Of a stretch of 61,425 bases of DNA, positions 26,886-35,388 are shown one piece after another. The notes under the pieces are model-generated. The model was not told the origin of the DNA. It was given only the letters and a program-made list of their open reading frames with translations, and did not search any database. How positions within the stretch are numbered: the stretch's first letter is position 1; every line of letters begins with the position of its first letter. The translations under genes were made by a program, and so were the position numbers. The stretch lies in contig CANBSH010000008.1 of NCBI GenBank assembly GCA_947372105.1, positions 1 through 61,425 on the forward strand, given 5' to 3'. Source of the stretch: Chitinophagaceae bacterium. Its GTDB lineage: Bacteria > Bacteroidota > Bacteroidia > Chitinophagales > Chitinophagaceae.

Positions 26886-28174
26886 TGATACCTGTTTTTA
26901 TACAACCAGATAAAAGTACATGGGGGACTCTTTTAATGCGTCCTGCTTTGGAGCAAGTGGAATTGAGTGCTAAAGTGCAAGAGATCATGGAAGCAGTGCG
27001 CGCGCAGGGAGAGGAAGCTGTAATAAACTATACAGAACAATTTGATCAAGTAAAGTTGAGAAGTATACGAGTGACTACTGATCAAATAAAAGCGGCAGCT
27101 GATGAATTAACTCCTGCCTTAAAAACAGCAATGCAAATTGCTAAAACGAATATTGAAGTATTTCATCAAACACAATGGCAAAAAACCGAAAAACTAGAAA
27201 CCATGCCTGGGGTATGGTGTTGGAGAAAATCGGTAGGGATTGACAAAGTGGGCATTTATATACCTGGGGGTACTGCACCCTTATTTTCTACTGTATTAAT
27301 GTTAGGCGTACCAGCGCAATTAGCAGGATGCAAGGAAGTTATTTTATGTACTCCTCCTAATACAGAAGGAAATATTAATCCTGCCATATTATATGCAGCC
27401 TCATTAGTGGGTATCGAAAAAATATTTAGTGTAGGCGGTGTACAAGCTATTGCTGCTATGACTTATGGTACTTCTTCTGTTCCCAAAGTGTATAAAATTT
27501 TTGGACCAGGAAATCAATATGTAACAGCAGCAAAACAATTTGCACAACAGCAAGGAATTGCAATAGATATGCCAGCAGGTCCGAGTGAAGTTTGTGTATA
27601 TGCAGATGATACTTGTGAGTCCTCTTTTGTAGCGGCCGATTTACTTTCGCAGGCAGAACATGGTGTGGATAGTCAAGTGTTGTTGGTAGCTTCGAATGAG
27701 GAGTTGGTTAAAAAAATTCAAAAAGAAATCGACCAACAACTATCTCATTTACCTCGTAAAAAAATGGCAGAAGAAGCTTTAAAAAATTCCCAAGCCATTG
27801 TTATAAATACTCCCGAAATCGCGATAGAACTTATCAATGAATATGCCCCTGAGCATTTAATATTAGCAATAGATAAAGCAGCATGGTGGGCTGAAAAAAT
27901 TACAAATGCGGGCTCGGTTTTTATTGGCAATTATTCTCCGGAATCGGTGGGGGATTATGCAAGCGGCACCAATCACACTTTACCTACCAATGGCTATGCC
28001 AAAGCGTATAGTGGGGTGAGTGTAGATAGCTTTGTGAAAAAAATAACCTTCCAACAATTAACTTCGAATGGCCTGCAATTGCTAGGCCCCACTGTCATTG
28101 AAATGGCAGAGGCAGAAAATTTACAAGCGCATAGTAATGCTGTAGCAGTAAGACTTCAATCTTTGAAAAAATAA
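26885..28174 (+). CDS. hisD: Histidinol dehydrogenase
   Basis: 429 residues, the usual length. Performs the last two steps, histidinol to histidine, with two NAD+ and a Zn2+ ion. Landmarks are VGIYIPGGTAPLFSTVLM, KIFGPGNQYVTAAK, MPAGPSEVCV, the zinc-ligand region DLLSQAEHGVDSQV, and the catalytic Glu-His pair in NEYAPEHL. Overlaps the hisG stop by one base, which suggests translational coupling. Confidence 0.96.
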   Translation: MIPVFIQPDKSTWGTLLMRPALEQVELSAKVQEIMEAVRAQGEEAVINYTEQFDQVKLRSIRVTTDQIKAAADELTPALKTAMQIAKTNIEVFHQTQWQKTEKLETMPGVWCWRKSVGIDKVGIYIPGGTAPLFSTVLMLGVPAQLAGCKEVILCTPPNTEGNINPAILYAASLVGIEKIFSVGGVQAIAAMTYGTSSVPKVYKIFGPGNQYVTAAKQFAQQQGIAIDMPAGPSEVCVYADDTCESSFVAADLLSQAEHGVDSQVLLVASNEELVKKIQKEIDQQLSHLPRKKMAEEALKNSQAIVINTPEIAIELINEYAPEHLILAIDKAAWWAEKITNAGSVFIGNYSPESVGDYASGTNHTLPTNGYAKAYSGVSVDSFVKKITFQQLTSNGLQLLGPTVIEMAEAENLQAHSNAVAVRLQSLKK

Positions 28175-28186
28175 AATTTTTATTGT

Positions 28187-29257
28187 ATGTCATTTGATAT
28201 TAAAAAACTAGTGCGTCCCAATATTGAAAACTTAAAACCTTATTCTTCTGCCAAAGATGAATTTAGTGGTGAGGCTAAAATTTTATTGGATGCCAATGAA
28301 AATAGTTTGGGATCACCTTTGACTACTTGGTATAATAGATACCCCGATCCTATGCAAAAGCAAATCAAGGATAAATTAGCATTTATAAAAAAAGTACCTG
28401 CTAGTCAAATATTTATTGGGAATGGAAGTGACGAGTGTATTGATTTATTATATCGTAGTTTTTGTGAGCCAGGAAAGGATAATATTATTATTTGCCCACC
28501 TACTTATGGCATGTATGAGGTAAGTGCGAATATTAATAATATTGAAATTAGAACCGCTCCTTTATTGTCCGATTTTCAATTAAACTTGGCCCACATTGAA
28601 CAATTAGTAGATGCTCAAACTAAAATTATTTGGATTTGTTCTCCTAATAATCCTACTGGGAATTCATTAAACGTATTGGATATTGAAACAGTATTGAATA
28701 ATTTTAATGGCTTAGTGGTGGTGGATGAAGCTTACATTAATTTCTCTCAGCAAAAATCATTTATACAATCCTTAATAGATTATCCCAATTTGGTCGTGTT
28801 GCAAACATTGAGCAAGGCTTGGGGATTAGCGGGTCTGCGCATAGGAATTTGTTTTGCCAATGAGCCCGTGATAGGATATTTAAATAAAGTTAAACCTCCC
28901 TATAATATTAATTTGGCTTCACAACAATTAGCCATTAAAGCGTTAGACGAAGTGGGGCAAGTGAATGATATGATTCAGCATTTAGTGGAAATGAGAGAAG
29001 CATTGGCAGAGGTATTATTAAGCATGCCTGGAATACTTCAGGTATATCCATCTGACACTAATTTTTTATTGGTTAAAGTGGAAAATGCCACCGATCTATA
29101 TCAATATTTATTAACCCAAGGCATTGTAGTGAGGGATCGATCTAAAGTTGAATTTTGTGAGGATTGTTTAAGAATCACGATTGGAACGGAGAGCGAGAAT
29201 ACACAGTTGGTGGACGCCATCGCTCAATGGTTGGGCATTACTCCTGATAATATTTAA
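28187..29257 (+). CDS. hisC: Histidinol-phosphate aminotransferase
   Basis: 356 residues, a class I/II aminotransferase. Transfers the amino group of glutamate to imidazole acetol phosphate. PLP contacts: LLDANENS near the N-terminus, NGSDECIDLL, SPNNPTG, and the Schiff-base lysine K210 in TLSKAWGLAG. Follows hisD by 12 bases. In this window it is not directly followed by hisB: two redox genes lie between. Confidence 0.95.
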   Translation: MSFDIKKLVRPNIENLKPYSSAKDEFSGEAKILLDANENSLGSPLTTWYNRYPDPMQKQIKDKLAFIKKVPASQIFIGNGSDECIDLLYRSFCEPGKDNIIICPPTYGMYEVSANINNIEIRTAPLLSDFQLNLAHIEQLVDAQTKIIWICSPNNPTGNSLNVLDIETVLNNFNGLVVVDEAYINFSQQKSFIQSLIDYPNLVVLQTLSKAWGLAGLRIGICFANEPVIGYLNKVKPPYNINLASQQLAIKALDEVGQVNDMIQHLVEMREALAEVLLSMPGILQVYPSDTNFLLVKVENATDLYQYLLTQGIVVRDRSKVEFCEDCLRITIGTESENTQLVDAIAQWLGITPDNI

Positions 29258-29301
29258 CATATAACAACATTTCACTAAATTGTGAATCTAAAAATCTATC
29301 T

Positions 29302-30558
29302 ATGAAAAGACAGTTTCTTTTTTCAATGCTTGTGATGTTTTCGCTTGTATTTCAAGTCAAGGCACAAGACAATGCTGGTCTTACTTTGCCTCAAGGATTT
29401 AAAGCCAATGTTTTTGCTCAAAATTTGGGTAGCCCAAGACATATTGCGATTACTTCAAAAGGGGTATTGTTTGCAAAATTAAATTACCCTAATAAAGAAG
29501 GGAAGTCTATTGTTCGATTAGAAGACACCAATGGTGATGGAGTAGCCGACAAAAATACTGCATGGGGAAACTATCCAGGAACAGGTATTTATGTTAAAGG
29601 GAATAAACTATTTACAAGTTCTAATGACGATGTGTTTTCCTATCAATTAGACGCAAATGATGAAGTAGTAAATCCATTAAATCCTACTACTGTTATTTCT
29701 GGTTTAATTAATAGAAGACAACACGAATCAAAATCTATCACTTTTGATAACAATAATAATTTGTATGTCAATATTGGAGCCTATTCCAATGCTTGTCAAG
29801 TAAAAGATCGTATGCCAGGCTCACAAGGAATGATGCCTTGCCCCATATTAGATTCTGCTGGAGGTATTTGGAAATTTAACGCTAATAAAGAGAATCAAAC
29901 TTATGGTAATGGTCAAAGATATGCGACTGGTTTAAGAAATGTAGTTGGGTTAGATTGGAATAATAGCACCAATAAATTATACGTATCACAACATGGTCGT
30001 GATCAACTAAATAGTTTTTATCCCACTTTATATACCGATGCTCAAAATGCAGAATTGCCTGCAGAAACATTTTACGAAATTAAAGAAGGGGATGATGCAG
30101 GATGGCCTTATGTATATTATGACCCCTCTATGAAGAAAAAAATAGTTTCTCCAGAATATGGGGGAGATGGCAAAAAAGAAGGCGATGCGAAATTTATCAA
30201 TCCTATTGTAGATTTTCCAGCGCATATGGCACCTATGGCCGTTTTATTTTATACAGGGAATCAATTCCCAGAAAAATATAAAAATGGAGCATTCATCACT
30301 TTTCATGGTTCTTGGAATCGTGCACCTTTGCCTCAAGAAGGATTTTTTGTCGCATTCGTTCCTTTTAAAAATGGAAAAGTTTCTGGAGAATGGGAAATTT
30401 TTGCCAATGGTTTTGCAGGTACCGAAAATGGTGTAAAAATTATGAATCCTCGTCAAGCAAAAGCAAGACCATGTGGTTTAGCACAAGGGCCTGATGGATC
30501 TTTATATGTAAGTGATGATGCTAAAGGGAATATTTTTAAAATCAGTTATCAAAAATAA
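29302..30558 (+). CDS. Exported sorbosone dehydrogenase-like (PQQ-type beta-propeller) protein
   Basis: 418 residues with a signal peptide (cut after VKAQ). The rest is a beta-propeller like the L-sorbosone/soluble glucose dehydrogenases: LGSPRHIAIT, EDTNGDGVADK, YATGLRNVVGLDW, SQHGRDQL, EGDDAGWPYVYYD and FHGSWNR. Proteins of this family oxidise sugars or aldoses in the periplasm, often with PQQ, and pass electrons to a cytochrome; a c-type cytochrome gene follows. The substrate is not known. It sits inside the his operon, 44 bases after hisC, with no terminator before or after it. There is no metabolic link to histidine that I know of. Confidence 0.82.
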   Translation: MKRQFLFSMLVMFSLVFQVKAQDNAGLTLPQGFKANVFAQNLGSPRHIAITSKGVLFAKLNYPNKEGKSIVRLEDTNGDGVADKNTAWGNYPGTGIYVKGNKLFTSSNDDVFSYQLDANDEVVNPLNPTTVISGLINRRQHESKSITFDNNNNLYVNIGAYSNACQVKDRMPGSQGMMPCPILDSAGGIWKFNANKENQTYGNGQRYATGLRNVVGLDWNNSTNKLYVSQHGRDQLNSFYPTLYTDAQNAELPAETFYEIKEGDDAGWPYVYYDPSMKKKIVSPEYGGDGKKEGDAKFINPIVDFPAHMAPMAVLFYTGNQFPEKYKNGAFITFHGSWNRAPLPQEGFFVAFVPFKNGKVSGEWEIFANGFAGTENGVKIMNPRQAKARPCGLAQGPDGSLYVSDDAKGNIFKISYQK

Positions 30559-30602
30559 TAGGGTTGTCAACAAAGCAACTTTAAATTTAAAACTTCTTGA
30601 AA

Positions 30603-31001
30603 ATGGGTAGAAAAGCTTTTATGTTTTTGGTCTTGGGTTTAATTGGAATTTCTTCAAAGACAGTCGCGCAGAATTTAGTGAATGGAAAAAAAATATACGA
30701 AACCAGATGTTTGGTTTGTCATCAAGCAGATGGAGGTGGGGTTCCCAATATGAATGCTCCTTTGGATGGATCCACTAATGTCGTTGGAAATGATATTTCC
30801 CGAATGGTAAAGATTATTAAAAAAGGATATAATGAGCGTGTGGCATTAGATGGATCTTATTATAGCAATGCGATGACCCCTAATCCTGATTTAACAGATG
30901 CGGCCATAGCAGATGTGTTATCTTATATTAGAAATAGTTGGAGTAATAAAGCTTCAATGGTAACTATCGCGCAAGTAAAAAAGCAGGTAGTTAAGAAATA
31001 A
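30603..31001 (+). CDS. Periplasmic c-type cytochrome
   Basis: 132 residues from the ATG at 30603 (a TTG two codons upstream is less likely). Signal peptide (cut near VAQ), one haem site CLVCH (C36, C39, H40), and a likely axial methionine in SNAMTPNPDLTD; the size and ISYIRN-like end fit the cytochrome cbb3/class I mono-haem group. It probably takes electrons from the preceding dehydrogenase-like protein. 44 bases after that gene and 21 before hisB. Confidence 0.88.
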   Translation: MGRKAFMFLVLGLIGISSKTVAQNLVNGKKIYETRCLVCHQADGGGVPNMNAPLDGSTNVVGNDISRMVKIIKKGYNERVALDGSYYSNAMTPNPDLTDAAIADVLSYIRNSWSNKASMVTIAQVKKQVVKK

Positions 31002-31022
31002 ATATTTACAATTAAAGTTGTC

Positions 31023-32153
31023 ATGAAACCTATTTTATTTATTGATCGTGATGGAGTGGTTTTACAAGAACCCCCTAGTGATTTTCAAATAGACCATATT
31101 GAAAAAACTAGTTTTGTTCCTGGTGCCATCAGCTATTTAAGTAAGATAGCTTCTGAGTTTGATTTTTATAAAATTTTGGTGAGTAATCAGGATGGATTAG
31201 GAACAGACGCTTATCCTACCGAACATTTTGAACCTTATCAAAATTTAATGCTTCGCACTTTAAATGGGGAAGGTTTTGTTTTTGATGAAATACATATTGA
31301 TGCCAGTTTTGCAAAGGATAATGTTCCCACTCGCAAACCAGGTACGGGCATGCTATCCCATATTTTAAATAATTCACAATTTGATATCGCAAATTCTTAT
31401 GTAATTGGTGACAGATGGAGTGATATTGCATTGGCCCAAAATTTAGGATGTAAAGCGATATATTTAAATGGAGGTTTACATTCTTTAACCCAAGAGCAAC
31501 AAAAATTATATCAAGACACTATTGTTTTGGAGGCGGCTAATTGGGAACAAATATTTTCTTTTTTAAAATTGGGATTACGTAAAGTAAAACATGAAAGGAA
31601 TACGAAAGAAACCCAAATTAGTGTGGAGGTGAATTTAGATGGAAAAGGAAATGCTCAAATACATACAGGCTTGGGATTTTTTGATCATATGTTGGAGCAA
31701 ATTGCAAGACACGGCGGTATTGATTTAACCTTACAATGCAAGGGAGATTTGCATATTGATGAACATCATACCATCGAAGACGTGGGGATTGCCTTAGGGG
31801 AAGCCTTCGCCTTTGGACTGTTGGATAAGAGAGGCATGGAAAGATACGGATATGCTTTACCCATGGATGAGGCGGAAGCCAAAGTATTGATTGATTTTGG
31901 GGGTAGAAATTGGATAGTTTGGGAGGCGGAATTCAAACGAGAAAAAGTGGGAGAAATGCCTACTGAAATGTTTTTTCACTTTTTCAAGTCATTTAGTGAT
32001 GCTGCCAAATGCAATCTCAATATAAGTTGTAAGGGAGAAAATGAGCACCATAAAATTGAAGCCATTTTTAAAGCCTTTGCGAAGGCTATTAAAATGGCCA
32101 TCCAACGCAATCCTTTTAGCGATCAGTTGCCTAGTACGAAGGGGGTGTTATAA
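31023..32153 (+). CDS. hisB: Bifunctional histidinol-phosphatase / imidazoleglycerol-phosphate dehydratase
   Basis: 376 residues. The N-terminal HAD phosphatase domain (about 1-165) has the nucleophile pair D8/D10 in FIDRDGVV, then SNQDG and IGDRWSDI. The C-terminal dehydratase domain (about 190-376) has the metal-binding HHTIEDVGIALGEA and a second CKGENEHHKIEA. The enzyme does steps six and eight of the pathway. The four-cysteine zinc loop found in the E. coli HAD domain is absent here: the region reads FAKDNVPTRKPGTG. No terminator follows; the trp promoter and leader begin 30 bases on. Confidence 0.95.
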   Translation: MKPILFIDRDGVVLQEPPSDFQIDHIEKTSFVPGAISYLSKIASEFDFYKILVSNQDGLGTDAYPTEHFEPYQNLMLRTLNGEGFVFDEIHIDASFAKDNVPTRKPGTGMLSHILNNSQFDIANSYVIGDRWSDIALAQNLGCKAIYLNGGLHSLTQEQQKLYQDTIVLEAANWEQIFSFLKLGLRKVKHERNTKETQISVEVNLDGKGNAQIHTGLGFFDHMLEQIARHGGIDLTLQCKGDLHIDEHHTIEDVGIALGEAFAFGLLDKRGMERYGYALPMDEAEAKVLIDFGGRNWIVWEAEFKREKVGEMPTEMFFHFFKSFSDAAKCNLNISCKGENEHHKIEAIFKAFAKAIKMAIQRNPFSDQLPSTKGVL

Positions 32154-32186
32154 TGGCTAACGGCTGATAGTTTCTTTTTAGTTTTT

Positions 32187-32217
32187 TTGGTTTGAACTTT
32201 TTAAAGTCTTAAATTTG
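32187..32217 (+). promoter_or_regulatory. Promoter of the trp operon
   Basis: TTG (32187-32189), a 20-base spacer, and TAAATTTG (32210-32217). Spacer length and -7 box are identical to those of the his promoter. Predicted transcription start near 32221, four bases before the trpL ATG. Confidence 0.75.
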
Positions 32218-32224
32218 CAATTCA

Positions 32225-32281
32225 ATGATTCAATCAAACAATATATGGTGGTGGCATACAAAATCCGTTGGGGTGTTGTAG
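32225..32281 (+). CDS. trpL: Tryptophan-operon leader peptide
   Basis: 18-residue reading frame MIQSNNIWWWHTKSVGVL with three consecutive Trp codons (32246-32254) directly followed by a His codon (32255-32257). It precedes a strong terminator and trpE, the pattern of ribosome-mediated attenuation by Trp supply. The -7 box ends eight bases before the ATG, so the transcript is almost leaderless. The His codon after the Trp block is notable because four his genes lie downstream. Too short to be picked up by ordinary gene callers. Confidence 0.9.
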   Translation: MIQSNNIWWWHTKSVGVL

Positions 32282-32346
32282 TGGCATAGCTATATTGTCA
32301 AATATTACATAAACCCCGACATCATTGTCGGGGTTTATTTTTTTTA
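32257..32346 (+). promoter_or_regulatory. trp attenuator (protector, antiterminator, terminator)
   Basis: Terminator: TAAACCCCGACA (32310-32321) with TGTCGGGGTTTA (32326-32337), loop TCAT, then a long T run. Antiterminator: GTTGGGGT (32267-32274) with ACCCCGAC (32313-32320), 8 pairs with one G-U. Protector: TACAA (32257-32261) with TTGTA (32276-32280), plus inner CC/GG pairs. A ribosome stalled at the Trp codons frees 32267-32274; one reaching the stop codon at 32279 covers it. The logic matches the E. coli trp leader. A Bacteroidota trp-leader motif (Bacteroid-trp) has been described, and this may belong to it. Confidence 0.88.
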
Positions 32347-32367
32347 TGAATGTCTGAAAAATAGAAA

Positions 32368-33780
32368 ATGAAAAAGGTGATAATTAAAACGGAGGTGACT
32401 AAAATGTTGGCGGATACTTATACGCCAGTGGGCATTTATTTAAGACTCCGTGATCGATTTAGAGATACTATTTTATTAGAAAGTACCGATTCGCACGCTT
32501 CGGAAAATAGTTTCTCCTTTATTTGTGTGAATGCTATTGGCGGAATAGAAATTACATCACAGGAACAAATTGAATTTAAATATCCACAACAAGAACCTGA
32601 AAAGGAATTGATACCTAATGTGTTTGAAGTGCCAGATCGTTTGTGGTCCTATATGCAACAATATGAAATGCAAGATGCAGGAGAAAAAGAAGCGGCATTT
32701 GCACAAGGGCTTTATGGCTATACAGCGTATGATGCCATTCCTTTTTTTGAAACTATTACGACTAAAAAAGAAAAGGAAATCATTCCCTTAATGCGTTATC
32801 GATTGTATCAATACGTCATTGCATTTAATCATTTTAAAGATGAGATTTTTATTTGCGAAAATAAATTGAACGGATTAGAATCGGAATACAGTAATTTATT
32901 GTCTTTTATTAAAAGCAAAGATGTGCCGCAATATCCTTTTATGGTAAAAGGGGAGGAAAGTTCTAATCAAACAAATGAGCAATTTAAGGAAGCCGTACTA
33001 AAAGGCATTCAACATTGTATGCGAGGTGATGTATTTCAAATGGTATTGAGCCGAAGATTTCAGCAATCATTTCAAGGGGATGAATTTAATGTCTATAGAA
33101 CCTTGCGTAATATTAACCCTAGTCCTTATTTATTTTTCTTTGATTATGGAGATTATAAATTAATGGGATCTTCTCCAGAAGCTCAAATTATCATTCAAAA
33201 AGGAAAAGCAGTGGTGCATCCTATCGCAGGTACATTTAAGCGAAGTGGCGATGAAGAAACAGATGCCTTGATGACACAAAAATTATTAGATGATCCTAAG
33301 GAAAATGCGGAACATGTCATGTTAGTGGATTTAGCTAGAAACGATTTAAGTAGAGTGTGTACTGACGTGAAAGTAAAACAATATCGTCAAGTACATTATT
33401 ATAGTCATGTCATTCATTTAGTGAGTGAGGTAGAAGGGATAGTGACACCTGGATCTAACCCCTTCCATTTAATAGCTAAAACCTTTCCTGCAGGAACATT
33501 AAGTGGCGCTCCTAAATATAAGGCCATGCAAATTATAGATGCCATGGAACCTACTAAAAGATCATACTACGGAGGTTGTATCGGTTTTGTAGGATTCAAT
33601 GGAAGTTGTAATCAAGCAATTATGATTCGCACTTTTTTAAGTCAACATAATACATTGACTTATCAAGCAGGAGCAGGGGTGGTGGCTGCAAGTGTTCCCG
33701 AGAATGAGTTGCAAGAAGTGAACAATAAATTGAATGCTTTAAAAACTGCCATCCTGTTGGCCGAAAAAATTCACGGTTAA
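32368..33780 (+). CDS. trpE: Anthranilate synthase component I
   Basis: 470 residues. Converts chorismate and ammonia (from TrpG) to anthranilate. The N-terminal LLEST (serine 39) corresponds to the LLES motif where tryptophan binds as feedback inhibitor. The chorismate-binding domain includes GDVFQMVLSRRF, SPEAQIIIQ, HPIAGTFKR, ENAEHVMLVDLARNDL and FPAGTLSGAPK. First structural gene after the trp attenuator, with trpG 18 bases downstream. Confidence 0.96.
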   Translation: MKKVIIKTEVTKMLADTYTPVGIYLRLRDRFRDTILLESTDSHASENSFSFICVNAIGGIEITSQEQIEFKYPQQEPEKELIPNVFEVPDRLWSYMQQYEMQDAGEKEAAFAQGLYGYTAYDAIPFFETITTKKEKEIIPLMRYRLYQYVIAFNHFKDEIFICENKLNGLESEYSNLLSFIKSKDVPQYPFMVKGEESSNQTNEQFKEAVLKGIQHCMRGDVFQMVLSRRFQQSFQGDEFNVYRTLRNINPSPYLFFFDYGDYKLMGSSPEAQIIIQKGKAVVHPIAGTFKRSGDEETDALMTQKLLDDPKENAEHVMLVDLARNDLSRVCTDVKVKQYRQVHYYSHVIHLVSEVEGIVTPGSNPFHLIAKTFPAGTLSGAPKYKAMQIIDAMEPTKRSYYGGCIGFVGFNGSCNQAIMIRTFLSQHNTLTYQAGAGVVAASVPENELQEVNNKLNALKTAILLAEKIHG

Positions 33781-33798
33781 TTCAAATAATAAGTAAAG

Positions 33799-34368
33799 AT
33801 GATGAAGATATTAGTATTTGATAATTATGATTCTTTCACCTATAATTTGGTGCAAATGATTCAAGAGGTTTCTAAGGGGACTGTGGATGTTTTTAGAAAC
33901 GATGAAATTCCTTTAGAGAAAGTGAAAGGGTATGATAAAATTTTATTATCACCAGGCCCAGGAATCCCCTCCGAATCAGGTCTACTATTGCCTTTAATCA
34001 AGGAGTATGCTGCCACTAAATCAATATTAGGAGTTTGCTTAGGAGAACAAGCTATTGGGGAAGCTTTTGGGGGGACACTCACTAATTTGAAACAAGTATA
34101 TCATGGCATAGCGACAAACATCAGACTAACGGCACCTAGTATTTTATGGGAAGGGTTGCCCAAAGAAATGATCGTAGGTCGTTATCATAGCTGGGTAGTG
34201 GATACGCAAAATTTTCCGAAGGATTTAATCATTACTTCGCAGGATGATCTAGGGTTTATCATGTCCTTAGAACATGTTTCTTATGATGTCAAAGGAGTAC
34301 AGTTTCATCCAGAAAGTGTGTTGACACCGCAAGGCGCTACTATTTTATCTAACTGGTTGAAAAATTAA
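33799..34368 (+). CDS. trpG: Anthranilate synthase component II (glutamine amidotransferase)
   Basis: 189 residues, a class I amidotransferase that supplies ammonia to TrpE. The nucleophile is C80 in ILGVCLGEQAIG, and the other triad members lie in VQFHPESVLTP. The oxyanion strand is SPGPGIP. Could also serve aminodeoxychorismate synthase (PabA), as in many bacteria with one such subunit; I saw no separate pabA here. The ATG is doubled (33799 and 33802). Confidence 0.93.
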   Translation: MMKILVFDNYDSFTYNLVQMIQEVSKGTVDVFRNDEIPLEKVKGYDKILLSPGPGIPSESGLLLPLIKEYAATKSILGVCLGEQAIGEAFGGTLTNLKQVYHGIATNIRLTAPSILWEGLPKEMIVGRYHSWVVDTQNFPKDLIITSQDDLGFIMSLEHVSYDVKGVQFHPESVLTPQGATILSNWLKN

Positions 34369-34395
34369 TTGAAAAGCATTTAACTGATTGATCGC

Positions 34396-35388
34396 ATGAA
34401 AAAGATTTTACAATATTTATTTGAACATAAAAGTTTGACACGCGCGCAGGCCAAGGAAGTATTGATGGATATCTCCAATGGGAAATATAATGAACATGAA
34501 ATCACTTCTTTCATAAGTGTTTACTTAATGCGTAGTATTACAATTGATGAATTAATGGGATTTAGAGATGCTTTATTGGAATTAGCAGTTAAAGTGGATA
34601 TTGGAGTGGATGATGCGATTGATATTGTGGGGACAGGCGGTGACGGAAAAGATACATTTAATATATCTACATTGGCCTGTTTTATTGTAGCAGGAACAGG
34701 ACAAAAAGTTGTGAAGCATGGTAACTATGGCGCATCTAGTGTGAGTGGAGCTTCCAATGTCATGGAACAATTGGGGTATACTTTTAAAAATGATGAAACA
34801 TTATTAGCAAAGGAAGTAAAGGAATCAAATATTTGTTTTTTACATGCTCCTTTGTTTCATCCCGCTTTAAAAACAGTAGGGCCTTTGAGAAGAAATTTAG
34901 GGGTAAGAACCTTTTTTAATATGTTGGGGCCTATTGTGAATCCAGCGCAACCTAAATATCAACTCATAGGAGTTTATAATTTAGAGATGGCTAGAATTTA
35001 TAATTATGTATTACAATTATTAGGAAAGGAATTTACCATATTGCATAGTTTGGATGGGTATGATGAAATATCGTTAACGACTGATACTAAAATAATAACC
35101 CATCATGGCGAATCCATTTGGACTCCTTATCAGTTAGGAAAGAAAAAAGTGTATGCACATGAATTAAGAGGAGGAAATACGGTAGAAGAAGCAGCAAGCA
35201 TATTTAAAAATATTATACAAGGGAAAGGCACTTGGTCTCAAAATGCAGTGGTATTAGCTAATGCGGCGATGGCTTTGCATGTTACAGGCAAGTATGCGAA
35301 TTATGAAACTGCTTTTCAGGCTGCCGTAAATAGTTTGGAATCGGGGGCGGCTAATGATTGTTTACAAAAATTAATTAGTTTACAATGA
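34396..35388 (+). CDS. trpD: Anthranilate phosphoribosyltransferase
   Basis: 330 residues. Joins anthranilate to PRPP. Diagnostic PRPP-binding glycine loop GTGGDGKDTFN, followed by KHGNYGASSVSGASNVME and RRNLGVRTFFNMLGPIVNP. It is not fused to TrpG. PRPP is also the substrate of HisG, so the two pathways compete for it. The stop overlaps the trpC start by four bases. Confidence 0.96.
   Translation: MKKILQYLFEHKSLTRAQAKEVLMDISNGKYNEHEITSFISVYLMRSITIDELMGFRDALLELAVKVDIGVDDAIDIVGTGGDGKDTFNISTLACFIVAGTGQKVVKHGNYGASSVSGASNVMEQLGYTFKNDETLLAKEVKESNICFLHAPLFHPALKTVGPLRRNLGVRTFFNMLGPIVNPAQPKYQLIGVYNLEMARIYNYVLQLLGKEFTILHSLDGYDEISLTTDTKIITHHGESIWTPYQLGKKKVYAHELRGGNTVEEAASIFKNIIQGKGTWSQNAVVLANAAMALHVTGKYANYETAFQAAVNSLESGAANDCLQKLISLQ

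Noticed and set aside
32235..32281. Alternative leader frame starting ATG GTG GTG at 32245
   Set aside because: It has one Trp codon only; the frame from 32225 has three in a row at the correct distance from the attenuator.
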